Shown piece by piece: positions 50,850 to 59,213 of a stretch of DNA of 64,000 nt. Below the pieces are notes generated by a model. It was not told where the DNA came from. It saw nothing but the letters and a program-made list of their open reading frames with translations, and did not search any database. The DNA lies in assembly GCA_048270225.1 (NCBI GenBank), contig JBLWTG010000002.1, positions 1 to 64,000 on the forward strand, in the 5' to 3' direction. The stretch is from Allopusillimonas sp048270225 (lineage in GTDB: Bacteria > Pseudomonadota > Gammaproteobacteria > Burkholderiales > Burkholderiaceae_B). The position numbers were made by a program, and so were the translations under genes. Position 1 is the stretch's first letter. Every line of letters begins with the position of its first letter.

Positions 50850-50952
50850 CTTCCGCAGAAAAAGCGAATGGGTATGCAGCGTTCAATCCGCTGCTGTCTT
50901 TCCTGTTTCGTTAGCCGATCCTCCCAATATGTAACAACCCCGACCTCCCCCC

Positions 50953-50980
50953 TTGAAGAAATCCACTTCGTCCTTATAAT
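50953..50980 (+). promoter_or_regulatory. groESL promoter
   Basis: TTGAAG (50953-50958) and a perfect TATAAT (50975-50980) with a 16-nt spacer. The start of transcription falls inside the CIRCE element. Confidence 0.8.
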
Positions 50981-51006
50981 TAGCACTCGAGGGGGTTGAG
51001 TGCTAA
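50980..51006 (+). promoter_or_regulatory. CIRCE operator (HrcA site)
   Basis: TTAGCACTC (50980-50988), nine bases, GAGTGCTAA (50998-51006): a perfect CIRCE inverted repeat. HrcA binds it to repress groESL until heat shock. It overlaps the -10 box by one base. Confidence 0.97.
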
Positions 51007-51067
51007 CAGCACATGCCAACCCCTCTGCTATGTCAATCAACCCAATTTATTGAACAGGAGTTCCTCC

Positions 51068-51355
51068 ATGGCATTGCGTCCTTTGCACGATCGCGTGATC
51101 GTCAAGCGTCTGGACAACGAGCGCACTACCGCCTCGGGTATCGTCATCCCTGAAAGCGCCGCTGAAAAGCCCGATCAGGGTGAAGTCGTGGCTGTCGGCC
51201 CCGGCAAAAAAACCGAAGACGGCAAAGTGCTGCCGGTAGACCTGAAAGTTGGCGATAAAGTCCTGTTCGGCAAGTATGCCGGCCAATCCGTCAAGGTCGA
51301 TGGCGAAGAACTGCTCGTCATCCGCGAGGAAGAAATCCTCGCCGTGATCCAGTAA
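51068..51355 (+). CDS. groES: Co-chaperonin GroES
   Basis: A 95-residue protein. The ATG at 51068 follows AGGAG; the longer frame upstream would overlap CIRCE. It has the conserved start LRPLHDRVIVKR, the mobile loop TASGIVIPESAAEKP, and the end GEELLVIREEEILAVIQ. It forms the heptameric lid of GroEL. First gene of the CIRCE-controlled operon. Confidence 0.99.
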   Translation: MALRPLHDRVIVKRLDNERTTASGIVIPESAAEKPDQGEVVAVGPGKKTEDGKVLPVDLKVGDKVLFGKYAGQSVKVDGEELLVIREEEILAVIQ

Positions 51356-51386
51356 TAAGACACGAATCACTCAAGGAATTTCACAA

Positions 51387-53033
51387 ATGGCTGCTAAGCA
51401 AGTACTTTTTGGCGATGATGCACGCGTACGCATTGTTCGCGGTGTCAACATTCTGGCTAACGCCGTCAAGACCACACTGGGCCCCAAGGGTCGCAATGTC
51501 GTGCTTGACCGCTCCTTCGGCTCGCCCACCGTCACCAAGGACGGTGTGTCGGTTGCCAAAGAAATCGAACTGAAAGACAAATTCGAAAACATCGGCGCCC
51601 AACTGGTCAAGGAAGTTGCTTCCAAAACGTCGGATAACGCTGGCGACGGTACCACTACCGCCACCGTGCTGGCCCAGTCGGTTGTCGAAGAAGGCCTCAA
51701 GTATGTGGCCGCCGGCATCAACCCCATGGACCTGAAACGCGGCATCGACAAGGCTGTCGCCGCTGCCGTTGAAGAGCTCAAGACACTGTCCCGCCCTTGC
51801 ACCACCAGCAAGGAAATCGCCCAGGTCGGTTCCATTTCCGCCAACAGCGATGCCTCCATCGGCGAAATCATCGCCAACGCGATGGACAAAGTCGGCAAGG
51901 AAGGCGTCATCACGGTTGAAGACGGCAAATCGCTCGACAACGAACTGGATGTCGTCGAAGGCATGCAATTCGACCGCGGCTACCTGTCGCCCTACTTCAT
52001 CAACAACCCCGACAAGCAAGTATCGGTGCTGGAAGATCCGTATGTCCTGATTTTCGACAAGAAAATCAGCAACATCCGCGACCTGCTGCCCGTACTCGAG
52101 CAAGTTGCCAAGTCCAGCCGTCCCCTGCTGATCGTGGCTGAAGACGTCGAAGGCGAAGCCCTGGCTACGCTGGTTGTCAACAACATCCGCGGCATCCTCA
52201 AGACCACCGCTGTCAAGGCTCCTGGCTTTGGCGACCGTCGCAAGGCCATGCTCGAAGACATCGCCATCCTCACCGGCGGCGTGGTCATTTCCGAAGAAAC
52301 CGGCATGTCGCTCGAAAAAGCCGTGATCGAAGACCTCGGTCAGGCCAAGCGCATCGAAGTGGGCAAGGAAAACACCATCATCATCGACGGCGCTGGCGAC
52401 AGCAAGTCCATCGAAGCCCGTGTCAAGCAAATCCGCGTTCAGATCGACGAGGCCACGTCCGACTACGATCGTGAAAAGCTGCAAGAGCGCGTTGCCAAAC
52501 TGGCAGGCGGTGTTGCCGTGATTCGCGTCGGCGCTGCGACCGAAGTCGAAATGAAAGAAAAGAAGGCGCGTGTCGAAGACGCCCTGCACGCCACACGCGC
52601 TGCAGTGGAAGAAGGCATTGTTCCTGGCGGTGGCGTTGCGCTGATCCGCGCCAAGGCCGCGATTGCCAAGCTCAAGGGCGACAACTCCGATCAGGATGCC
52701 GGCATCAAGCTGATCCTGCGCGCTGTCGAAGCTCCGCTGCGCACCATCGTTGCCAACGCAGGCGACGAGCCCAGCGTGGTCGTGAACCAGGTTTCCCAGG
52801 GCAAAGGTAACTACGGCTACAACGCCGCTACCGGCGAATACGGCGACCTGGTCGAGCAAGGCGTTCTGGATCCCACCAAGGTAACCCGCACTGCCCTGCA
52901 AAACGCAGCGTCGATTGCCAGCCTGTTGCTCACGACGGAAGCCGCTGTGGCCGAAATCGCAGAAGACAAGCCAGCTCCTGCCATGCCCGACATGGGTGGC
53001 ATGGGCGGTATGGGTGGCATGGGCGGTTTCTAA
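51387..53033 (+). CDS. groEL: Chaperonin GroEL
   Basis: A 548-residue 60-kDa chaperonin with the ATP-binding segment TLGPKGRNVVLD and DNAGDGTTTATVLAQ, the apical-domain region IRDLLPVLEQVAKSSRPLLI, VEEGIVPGGGVAL, and the C-terminal (GGM)n-GGF tail. It lies 31 bp after groES and ends before a strong terminator. It folds cytosolic proteins with GroES and ATP. Confidence 0.99.
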   Translation: MAAKQVLFGDDARVRIVRGVNILANAVKTTLGPKGRNVVLDRSFGSPTVTKDGVSVAKEIELKDKFENIGAQLVKEVASKTSDNAGDGTTTATVLAQSVVEEGLKYVAAGINPMDLKRGIDKAVAAAVEELKTLSRPCTTSKEIAQVGSISANSDASIGEIIANAMDKVGKEGVITVEDGKSLDNELDVVEGMQFDRGYLSPYFINNPDKQVSVLEDPYVLIFDKKISNIRDLLPVLEQVAKSSRPLLIVAEDVEGEALATLVVNNIRGILKTTAVKAPGFGDRRKAMLEDIAILTGGVVISEETGMSLEKAVIEDLGQAKRIEVGKENTIIIDGAGDSKSIEARVKQIRVQIDEATSDYDREKLQERVAKLAGGVAVIRVGAATEVEMKEKKARVEDALHATRAAVEEGIVPGGGVALIRAKAAIAKLKGDNSDQDAGIKLILRAVEAPLRTIVANAGDEPSVVVNQVSQGKGNYGYNAATGEYGDLVEQGVLDPTKVTRTALQNAASIASLLLTTEAAVAEIAEDKPAPAMPDMGGMGGMGGMGGF

Positions 53034-53094
53034 ATCGCCAGTCACCTCGCCGGGGCGCAAGCCCTGGCGGCTGCAGCCACACCGCTGTACCCAA

Positions 53095-53125
53095 GCCTCC
53101 GGCACATTTGCCGGAGGCTTTTTTT
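53095..53125 (+). terminator. Rho-independent terminator of groESL
   Basis: A 10-bp perfect stem gcctccggca / tgccggaggc with loop catt, followed by seven T residues. Confidence 0.95.
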
Positions 53126-53200
53126 CTGCCCGAGTCCTTTGCCGACGGCGATGCTGCCATGCGTTGAACAGGCAGGCGGCCAGCATTTTTACTCACAACA

Positions 53201-53230
53201 TGTACGCATACGTACACGTTTATGTATAAT
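53201..53230 (+). promoter_or_regulatory. Candidate MerR-type operator and -10 box
   Basis: The dyad TGTACG-CATA-CGTACA (53201-53216) lies just upstream of TATAAT (53225-53230), in the place where MerR-type regulators twist the promoter. It is 27 bp from the merR-like start. The -35 box is poor, as expected for an activated promoter. Confidence 0.5.
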
Positions 53231-53256
53231 AGAGGCATACTTTATGGATATGCTCT

Positions 53257-53748
53257 ATGTCTTCCGCCGACACTCCCCGCCCGCTTCTTACCGTTCGCAA
53301 AGCTGCCGAGGCCCTGGGCGTGACGCCACGCACACTCAAATATTACGAAGAGCGCGGGCTGGCAACGCCGTCGCGCAGCAATGGGCGCTACCGGCTGTAC
53401 GACGAAGAGGATCTGAAGCGCTTCTCCCGGATTCTGCGCCTGCGTTCGGCGGGCTTTTCGCTGCATGCCGTGGCGGAAATCATCGCACGGCCGGGTGAGA
53501 TCGCCGGCAAGAACGGCGCCCGTTACCTTTCCGAGGCCTCGCTACGCGATATTCAAACCGCCTTGCTCGAACGCATCACAACGCTGGATGAACGCCTTCT
53601 GTCGCTGCAGCGCGAAAAGAAAGAGCTCGAAGGCATACGCAACGATGTCCGCCAAGACCTTGACTACATCCAGGGCCGGCTGGCCGGTGAAGAGGTCGAT
53701 GTCCTGCTGGCAGCAAGAGCCAGCCTCAGAAAGGCCCGCAAGGCATAA
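53257..53748 (+). CDS. MerR-family transcriptional regulator
   Basis: A 163-residue protein. The winged HTH reads TVRKAAEALGVTPRTLKYYEERGL, SNGRYRLYDEEDLKRFSRI, LRSAGFSLHAVAEII. A coiled-coil helix follows (TALLERITTLDERLLSLQRE). No metal-binding cysteine cluster is seen, so a small-molecule effector is more likely than a metal. It is 16 bp upstream of an MFS efflux gene, which it probably activates or represses. Confidence 0.92.
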   Translation: MSSADTPRPLLTVRKAAEALGVTPRTLKYYEERGLATPSRSNGRYRLYDEEDLKRFSRILRLRSAGFSLHAVAEIIARPGEIAGKNGARYLSEASLRDIQTALLERITTLDERLLSLQREKKELEGIRNDVRQDLDYIQGRLAGEEVDVLLAARASLRKARKA

Positions 53749-53764
53749 GGGACGAGACGGCTTC

Positions 53765-55330
53765 ATGAGCACGCAAGTAGACGGCCAGCACGCCCCGCTC
53801 GATGTCGGCGGCGTCAGGCAAATGGCCTACCCCTGGGCACTCGGCCTGGTTACCGGGCTAGATTACTTCGATAATTCCCTGTTTTCGTTTTTCAGCAGCT
53901 ATATCGCGGGTGGCATCAACGCGTCCACCGACGAGCTGGTGTGGTCGGCCAGCTCATATGCAGTCGCTGCCGTCCTGGGTATTTTGCAGCAGCAGTGGTG
54001 GGTTGATCGTCTCGGCCACCGCCGCTATCTGGCCGGCTGCATGCTGTTTTATGCGATTGCGGCGCTGCTTACCGCTGCTGTCGATTCGCCGATGGAGCTC
54101 ATGCTGACCCGTGGGCTGCAGGGGTATTTTGTCGGCCCCATGATGGGCGCCTGCCGCATTCTGCTCCAAAGCGGTTTCCCGCCCCGCCAGGCAGGGCCGG
54201 CCCGCAAGCTCTTCATCAACAGCATTGTCGTGGCGTCGGCGCTCGCTCCCCTACTGGGGGGCTCGCTGCTGGCGCATTTCGAATGGCGCGCCCTTTTTAT
54301 CTGCACGGCGCCGGTGGCGCTGCTGCTGGCTGGGCTGTGCCTGTTTGCCGTTCCAGATACAGGGCGCCTGCCGCGCGAGCACCTGGACTCGGCCAAAGGA
54401 CATATATGGCCTTACCTGGCGTTTGCGCTGGGACAAGGCGCACTGCAGATTGTGCTGCAGCAGGTGCACTTCCAGCTGTTTACCGGGTCGCCGCTGCTGC
54501 TGGTCCTGACACTGGCGGGCGTGCTTGCGTTGATCGGCTTCGGCTACCATCAGTGGCACCATCCGCGCCCCCTTGTCAGGCTGGCGGCACTGCGCGAAAA
54601 AGTGTTTCTGGTGGGCCTGGCGCTCTATGCCATTTATTATTATCTTTCCAATGCCTTCAGCTTTCTGACGCTGCGTTTCCTGGAAGGCAGCCTGGGCTAT
54701 CCGATCAAGAGCGCGGGTTATTTCATCGGCACGACATCTCTGGCATCCATCGTAACGCTGGCGGTGTACTTCAGGTATTCGGCGCGGCTGACACGCAAAA
54801 AATGGCTGATCGTACCGGGTTTCGCCCTGGCCGCCCTCACGGCCTGGCTGATGATGCGCATGCCGCTCAACGCCAATCAGGGTCTGCTCGTGCCGCCGCT
54901 GCTGATGCGTGGACTGCTTGTGCTGTTCATTGCCATCCCCGTCGCCAACCTGACCTTCCGGGGTTTCGAGATCGAAGACTTCGGGCACAGCTACCGGCTC
55001 AAGAATATCGTGCGCCAGCTGATGATATCGTTTTCGACAAGCTCCATTATTGTGCTGGAGCAGCACCGGCAGATACTGCACTACGAGCGCCTGAGCGAGT
55101 CCGTCAATCTGGACAATCCCGCCACCACGCAATGGCTGACAGGCCTGGCGCACCGATTCGCGGAATTAGGCTACAGCGCGGCGCAGGCCCATGCGATGGC
55201 GATGGGCGAAATCGGGCATATGGTCACCGCACAGGCCAATGCCCTGGCCCTGCAGGATGGCTTTTATTTCCTGATTGGGGTGTCAGTGGTCAGCGCAGTG
55301 TTCGCACTCTGGCAAAATCGCATTAAATAG
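53765..55330 (+). CDS. MFS drug-efflux transporter (14-helix DHA2-like)
   Basis: A 521-residue polytopic protein starting at the ATG at 53765; the longer frame upstream overlaps merR in another phase. Features are ASSYAVAAVLGILQQQWWVDRLGHRRYL (motif A-like loop), LTRGLQGYFVGPMMGACRILLQ, and a long helix-rich body. It resembles EmrB/FarB-type proton-driven exporters. No membrane-fusion partner (emrA-like) is adjacent. Paired with the MerR regulator. Confidence 0.85.
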   Translation: MSTQVDGQHAPLDVGGVRQMAYPWALGLVTGLDYFDNSLFSFFSSYIAGGINASTDELVWSASSYAVAAVLGILQQQWWVDRLGHRRYLAGCMLFYAIAALLTAAVDSPMELMLTRGLQGYFVGPMMGACRILLQSGFPPRQAGPARKLFINSIVVASALAPLLGGSLLAHFEWRALFICTAPVALLLAGLCLFAVPDTGRLPREHLDSAKGHIWPYLAFALGQGALQIVLQQVHFQLFTGSPLLLVLTLAGVLALIGFGYHQWHHPRPLVRLAALREKVFLVGLALYAIYYYLSNAFSFLTLRFLEGSLGYPIKSAGYFIGTTSLASIVTLAVYFRYSARLTRKKWLIVPGFALAALTAWLMMRMPLNANQGLLVPPLLMRGLLVLFIAIPVANLTFRGFEIEDFGHSYRLKNIVRQLMISFSTSSIIVLEQHRQILHYERLSESVNLDNPATTQWLTGLAHRFAELGYSAAQAHAMAMGEIGHMVTAQANALALQDGFYFLIGVSVVSAVFALWQNRIK

Positions 55331-55417
55331 GCCTTGCCCTGCTTCCCGACTGCGGGCTCTCTATAATGCGAGACCATCGACCCGATGGTGTCATTGCTCG
55401 TACAGGAACAGATCCTC

Positions 55418-55804
55418 ATGCACTCCTCCTACAAAAGCAAGGGCGGCCCAGCCCGTCTTTTCAACGCCATGCGCTACTCGGCGCAAGGGTTGGCGGCCGC
55501 GTTCCGGCACGAAGCCGCGTTTCGCCAGGAGCTGCTGCTGGCAGTCGTTCTCCTGCCGGTGGCGTTGTGGATCAGCCGCAGCCTGCTCGAAACGGTACTG
55601 CTGCTGGGTACGCTGGTGTTTGTGCTGATCGTCGAATTGCTGAACTCAGCGCTGGAGGCCCTGGCCGATACGATCACGACCGAACATCACCCGATGATAG
55701 GCAGAGCAAAAGACCTGGGCAGCGCGGCTGTATTCCTGTCTCTGGGGCTGACGGCCATGGTCTGGCTGGGCGTGATCGGAACTCATATCGCCAGCAGCCT
55801 ATAA
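55418..55804 (+). CDS. dgkA: Diacylglycerol kinase
   Basis: A 128-residue membrane protein with three helices. The ATG at 55418 fits the usual DgkA start (KGGPARLFNAMRYSAQGL). It has the metal-binding Glu in RHEAAFRQELLL and the hallmark ELLNSALEALADTITTEHHP, RAKDLGSAAVFLSL. It phosphorylates diacylglycerol from membrane-derived glucan synthesis to phosphatidate. It lies 26 bp before pyrF. Confidence 0.95.
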   Translation: MHSSYKSKGGPARLFNAMRYSAQGLAAAFRHEAAFRQELLLAVVLLPVALWISRSLLETVLLLGTLVFVLIVELLNSALEALADTITTEHHPMIGRAKDLGSAAVFLSLGLTAMVWLGVIGTHIASSL

Positions 55805-55830
55805 TTCGCTGACTGACTCCGACTCCTGCC

Positions 55831-56646
55831 ATGACTTTTATACAGAATCTAGAACACGCCTGGGCCTCGTCCAACTCCATGCTGACGGTGGGACTGGACC
55901 CCGATCCGCAACGCTTCCCCGCCGAGCTATCGGGCCGTCCGGACGCCATCTATGAGTTTTGCCGCGCCATTATTGATGTCACGGCGCAATACGCCTGTGC
56001 CATCAAACCTCAGATTGCCTATTTTTCTTCTGCCCGCGCCGAAGACCAGCTCGAGGCCTTGTGCGCCTATATTCACGAAGCCCATCCGCAACTGCCAGTG
56101 ATCCTGGACGCCAAGCGCGGCGATATCGGCTCCACCGCAGAGCAGTATGCCCGCGAGGCGTTTGAGCGGTATGGCGCCGATGCGGTCACGGTGAACCCTT
56201 ATATGGGATACGACAGCGCCGAGCCCTACCTTTCATGGAAGAGCAAGGGTGTGATCGTGTTGTGCCGCACTTCCAACAAGGGCGGTTCGGATCTGCAGTT
56301 TGTGGAGTCCGCAGACGGCACGCCGCTCTACCTGAAGGTGGCCAGAATGGTGGCCGAGCACTGGAATACCGACAGACAGTGTGCACTGGTGGTGGGAGCG
56401 ACGTTCCCCGAGGAAATTGCCAAAGTGCGCGCGCTGGTTGGCGATATGCCTTTGCTGGTGCCTGGCATCGGCGTCCAGGGCGGCGATATTCCCGCTACCG
56501 TACAGGCCGGCCAGGACAGCAAAGGCACGGGCATGCTGATCAACTCCTCGCGCGCCATTCTTTATGCAAGCGGCGGCGACGACTGGCGGGAAGCCGCCGC
56601 GCAGGCGGCGCGCGCAACGCGCGACGCCATCAACGCGGCGCGATAA
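55831..56646 (+). CDS. pyrF: Orotidine 5'-phosphate decarboxylase, type 2
   Basis: A 271-residue enzyme of the longer PyrF subgroup. It has MLTVGLDPDPQRFP, AIKPQIAYF and the active site VILDAKRGDIGSTAEQYA with the catalytic Lys. VNPYMGYDSAEPYL and VPGIGVQGGD form the phosphate-binding end. It converts OMP to UMP in pyrimidine synthesis. Its end overlaps the convergent pncC gene by 17 bp. Confidence 0.97.
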   Translation: MTFIQNLEHAWASSNSMLTVGLDPDPQRFPAELSGRPDAIYEFCRAIIDVTAQYACAIKPQIAYFSSARAEDQLEALCAYIHEAHPQLPVILDAKRGDIGSTAEQYAREAFERYGADAVTVNPYMGYDSAEPYLSWKSKGVIVLCRTSNKGGSDLQFVESADGTPLYLKVARMVAEHWNTDRQCALVVGATFPEEIAKVRALVGDMPLLVPGIGVQGGDIPATVQAGQDSKGTGMLINSSRAILYASGGDDWREAAAQAARATRDAINAAR

Positions 56647-57136
56647 GCCCAATAGCGGTCTGCAGCGCAAATGTCACAGCCGCCTGCCGTATGGCGGCAC
56701 GATCTCCTTCAAAAATGCGGGTCATGGCCCGCATGGTCACGCCCGCCTGCGCCCGCTGCGCGAAGCCGAAACACACCATGCCTACCGGCTTGCCCTGTGT
56801 GCCGCCACCAGGGCCGGCGATGCCTGTCGTGGATACGGCCAGGCTGGCATAGCGCGCCGCGGCCAGGACGCCGGCGGCCATTTCCATGGCAGTTTCTTCG
56901 CTGACGGCGCCAAAACGCTCCAGGGTGTCTTCGCTGACCTGCAACTGCTCTACTTTGGCAGCATTGCTGTAGGTGACAAAGCCGCGATCGAACCACTGGC
57001 TCGATCCCGCGGTGTCGGTCATGGCGGCGGCCAGCAGGCCGCCGGTGCAGGATTCCGCGCAGGCGAACATCCAGCCTTTTTCGATCAGCAGTTGCCCCAG
57101 TTCAGGCGCCAGCGCCAATTCATTGTTCGTACTCAT
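56630..57136 (-). CDS. pncC: Nicotinamide-nucleotide amidase (CinA C-terminal domain)
   Basis: A 168-residue stand-alone CinA C-terminal domain. It starts at the ATG at 57136 and has the signatures FACAESCTGGLLAAAMTDTAGSS, GFVTYSNAAKVEQL, STTGIAGPGGGTQGKPVG. It converts nicotinamide mononucleotide to nicotinate mononucleotide in NAD salvage. Downstream of pgpA on the same strand. Confidence 0.95.
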   Translation of the reverse strand: MSTNNELALAPELGQLLIEKGWMFACAESCTGGLLAAAMTDTAGSSQWFDRGFVTYSNAAKVEQLQVSEDTLERFGAVSEETAMEMAAGVLAAARYASLAVSTTGIAGPGGGTQGKPVGMVCFGFAQRAQAGVTMRAMTRIFEGDRAAIRQAAVTFALQTAIGLIAPR

Positions 57137-57179
57137 CACAGACTCCGTGTAATGTTCTGCAGGCGTGCCGGGAAACCGC

Positions 57180-57707
57180 TCAGCCCAGCAGCCCGAATCT
57201 GACCAGCAAGGCAATCACCAGCAAACTATAGGCCGCGGCCAGGATGTCGTCCAACATGACGCCAAAACCGTTCTTGAAATGACGGTCGCAGTAGCGAATG
57301 GGCGGCGGCTTGAGAATATCGAAGAAGCGGAACACGATGAATGCGACGAGTTGGGGCAGGAAAGAGGCCGGTGTCAGCCAGAGCACCAGCCAGAAAGCCA
57401 CGATTTCGTCCCACACCATGCCGCCGTGGTCCGGGAGGCCCATTTCGCGCCCGGATCGATGGCAGGCCCAGCAGCCAAGCACGAATGCGAGCACCAGCAC
57501 CAGGCCGATGGCAGGATCGGGCAGGCGCGAGACAATCGCGACCCAGAGCAGCCAGCCGCACAGGGTGCCCCAGGTGCCTGGCGCCGGGCGCAGCAGGCCG
57601 CTGCCCAGGCCAAAGGAAACAATACGCGTGAACGATCGGAAAACCCACTGGGCCGTGGGCTTGAACACGGAACCGGCCTGGGAGGAGGAGGAGTCGTTGG
57701 ACTGCAT
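57180..57707 (-). CDS. pgpA: Phosphatidylglycerophosphatase A
   Basis: A 175-residue membrane protein from the ATG at 57707. It has GFGSGLLRPAPGTWGTLCG (as GLGSGLLRPAPGTWG), the phosphatase region DHGGMVWDEIVAFW, and FRFFDILKPPPIRYCDRHFKNGFG with VMLDDILAA. It removes phosphate from phosphatidylglycerophosphate. It is 34 bp after thiL, a common thiL-pgpA arrangement. Confidence 0.96.
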   Translation of the reverse strand: MQSNDSSSSQAGSVFKPTAQWVFRSFTRIVSFGLGSGLLRPAPGTWGTLCGWLLWVAIVSRLPDPAIGLVLVLAFVLGCWACHRSGREMGLPDHGGMVWDEIVAFWLVLWLTPASFLPQLVAFIVFRFFDILKPPPIRYCDRHFKNGFGVMLDDILAAAYSLLVIALLVRFGLLG

Positions 57708-57741
57708 AGAAACGCTGAACGCCTGCGTAGAAGAGAATGGA

Positions 57742-58701
57742 TCAGGAGAAATGGTCGAAGCCGCCAGCAGCAGACGGCACCGGCGCCCCATCGGCATCGA
57801 CAATCCGCAGGCCCTGGCCTGATTCGATATGGCCTACCCGCGTAACGCGCCGGGACGCACGGGCCGCCAGCGCGCCGATCGTTTCGCGCTGGTCCGCAGG
57901 TGCAGTAAAGCATAATTGATAGACGTCGCCGCCAGCAAGCACGGCGGAACGGAGCGGTTCGGGCGGCACGCCCCGCAGCGCAGAATCGATGGGCAGGCAG
58001 TCGTAGTGCAATACGGCGGCGCAGCCGCTGGCCTTGAGAATATGGCCCAGGTCCTGAATCAATCCATCGGAAATATCCAGCGCGGCATGCGCGAGCCCGG
58101 CGAGTTCCTGGGCAAAATCCCAGGGCGGCATGGGCCGCTCCAGCGCCGCCCGCGTAGCCGCCAGCAACGACGCATCAGCAGGCAGCCTGCCCTGCAGAAG
58201 GCGCAAGGCGATGTCAGGCGCGCCCAGCGTCCCTGTGACCCAGATATCGTCGCCGGGCAGCGCTGCCCCACGGCGCAGGGCCTGCCCGGGCCGGACCTGG
58301 CCAAGGACGGTCACGCTGACGACAATGCCAGCAGGGCTGCGCGTGGTATCGCCGCCAATCAACGGGCAGCCTGACTGCGCCGCGAAATCATGAAAGCCGC
58401 GGGAAAACGCTTCCAGCCAGCCGTGATCGACGGCCGGCAACGACAGGCCGAGCAGGCAGCCCAGCGGCTGCGCGCCCATGGCGGCCAGATCGGATACATT
58501 GACGGCCAGCGCCTTGTGACCAAGCGCCGAAGGGTCGACATCGGAAAAAAAATGCTGCCCCTCGATGAGCAAGTCGGTGCTGGTGGCGAGCTGGAATCCG
58601 GGCGCCACCGGCACAAGGGCGCAATCATCGCCTACGCCCAGCATCCCGGCCGGCGCCGGCCGGGAAAAATAGCGGCCGATGAGATCGAATTCGCTGCTCA
58701 A
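57742..58701 (-). CDS. thiL: Thiamine-monophosphate kinase
   Basis: A 319-residue AIR-synthase-fold kinase. It has EFDLIGRYF, GVGDDCALVP, STDLLIEGQHFF, KALAVNVSDLAAMGAQPLG, LIGGDTTRSPAGIVVSVTVLG, and ALDISDGLIQDLGHI. It phosphorylates ThMP to ThDP. Overlaps nusB by 4 bp. ThDP made here also serves enzymes such as the decarboxylase at 46290-47440. Confidence 0.97.
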   Translation of the reverse strand: MSSEFDLIGRYFSRPAPAGMLGVGDDCALVPVAPGFQLATSTDLLIEGQHFFSDVDPSALGHKALAVNVSDLAAMGAQPLGCLLGLSLPAVDHGWLEAFSRGFHDFAAQSGCPLIGGDTTRSPAGIVVSVTVLGQVRPGQALRRGAALPGDDIWVTGTLGAPDIALRLLQGRLPADASLLAATRAALERPMPPWDFAQELAGLAHAALDISDGLIQDLGHILKASGCAAVLHYDCLPIDSALRGVPPEPLRSAVLAGGDVYQLCFTAPADQRETIGALAARASRRVTRVGHIESGQGLRIVDADGAPVPSAAGGFDHFS

Positions 58702-59213
58702 CGGGCGCCAGACCCCTGGCGACGCGCTGCCGCAGCGGTTTCGGCAGGACGCACGTCAGCCGCCATTTTGTCGAGCACGCCATTGACGAACTTGAATCCG
58801 TCGGTGCCGCCAAACGACTTGGCCAGCTCGACGGCTTCGTTGATGGCGACCTTGTAAGGCACCTCGACGTGGTGGATCAGCTCGAAACTGCCGATCAGCA
58901 AAATGGCGTGCTCTACCGGCGAGAGCTCTTCGAGCGGCCTGTCCACATACGGCAGGAAGCGCTCGCGCAGCGCCGGCGCTTCGCGCAGGACGCCATGCAA
59001 CAGCGTTTTGTACCAGGAAGCGTCGGCCTCGGAGAACTCGTCGTCGTCCCGGATATGGGCGTCGATTTCGCCGGCGTCCTGGAGGCTGTCGTCGCCGCGC
59101 AGCAGCCAGGCGTAAACACCCTGCAGCGCGAATTCGCGCGCACGGCGGCGCGCACTGCGGGCATTGGCCCGTGCTGCGCCCGCCGACGCGGACTGCGGTT
59201 TATCGGTTGTCAA
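58698..59213 (-). CDS. nusB: Transcription antitermination protein NusB
   Basis: About 171 residues. The preferred start is TTG 59213 with AGGA 8 nt upstream; an ATG at 59234 would add seven residues. Both lie inside the 3' end of ribH. The body is SARRRAREFALQGVYAWLL, LSPVEHAILLIGSFELIHHVEVPYKVAINEAVELAKSFGGTDGFKFVNGVLDK in part, ending with an Ala-rich tail. NusB binds boxA RNA with S10 in rRNA antitermination. Overlaps ribH by 14 bp. Confidence 0.95.
   Translation of the reverse strand: MTTDKPQSASAGAARANARSARRRAREFALQGVYAWLLRGDDSLQDAGEIDAHIRDDDEFSEADASWYKTLLHGVLREAPALRERFLPYVDRPLEELSPVEHAILLIGSFELIHHVEVPYKVAINEAVELAKSFGGTDGFKFVNGVLDKMAADVRPAETAAAARRQGSGAR

Noticed and set aside
51381..53186. 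601-codon minus-strand frame opposite groEL
   Set aside because: Typical antisense open frame of highly biased codon usage in groEL. Such frames have often been mis-annotated as dehydrogenases.
53465..53764. N-terminal extension of the MFS frame into the merR gene
   Set aside because: It overlaps merR in another phase. The MFS protein starts properly at the ATG at 53765.
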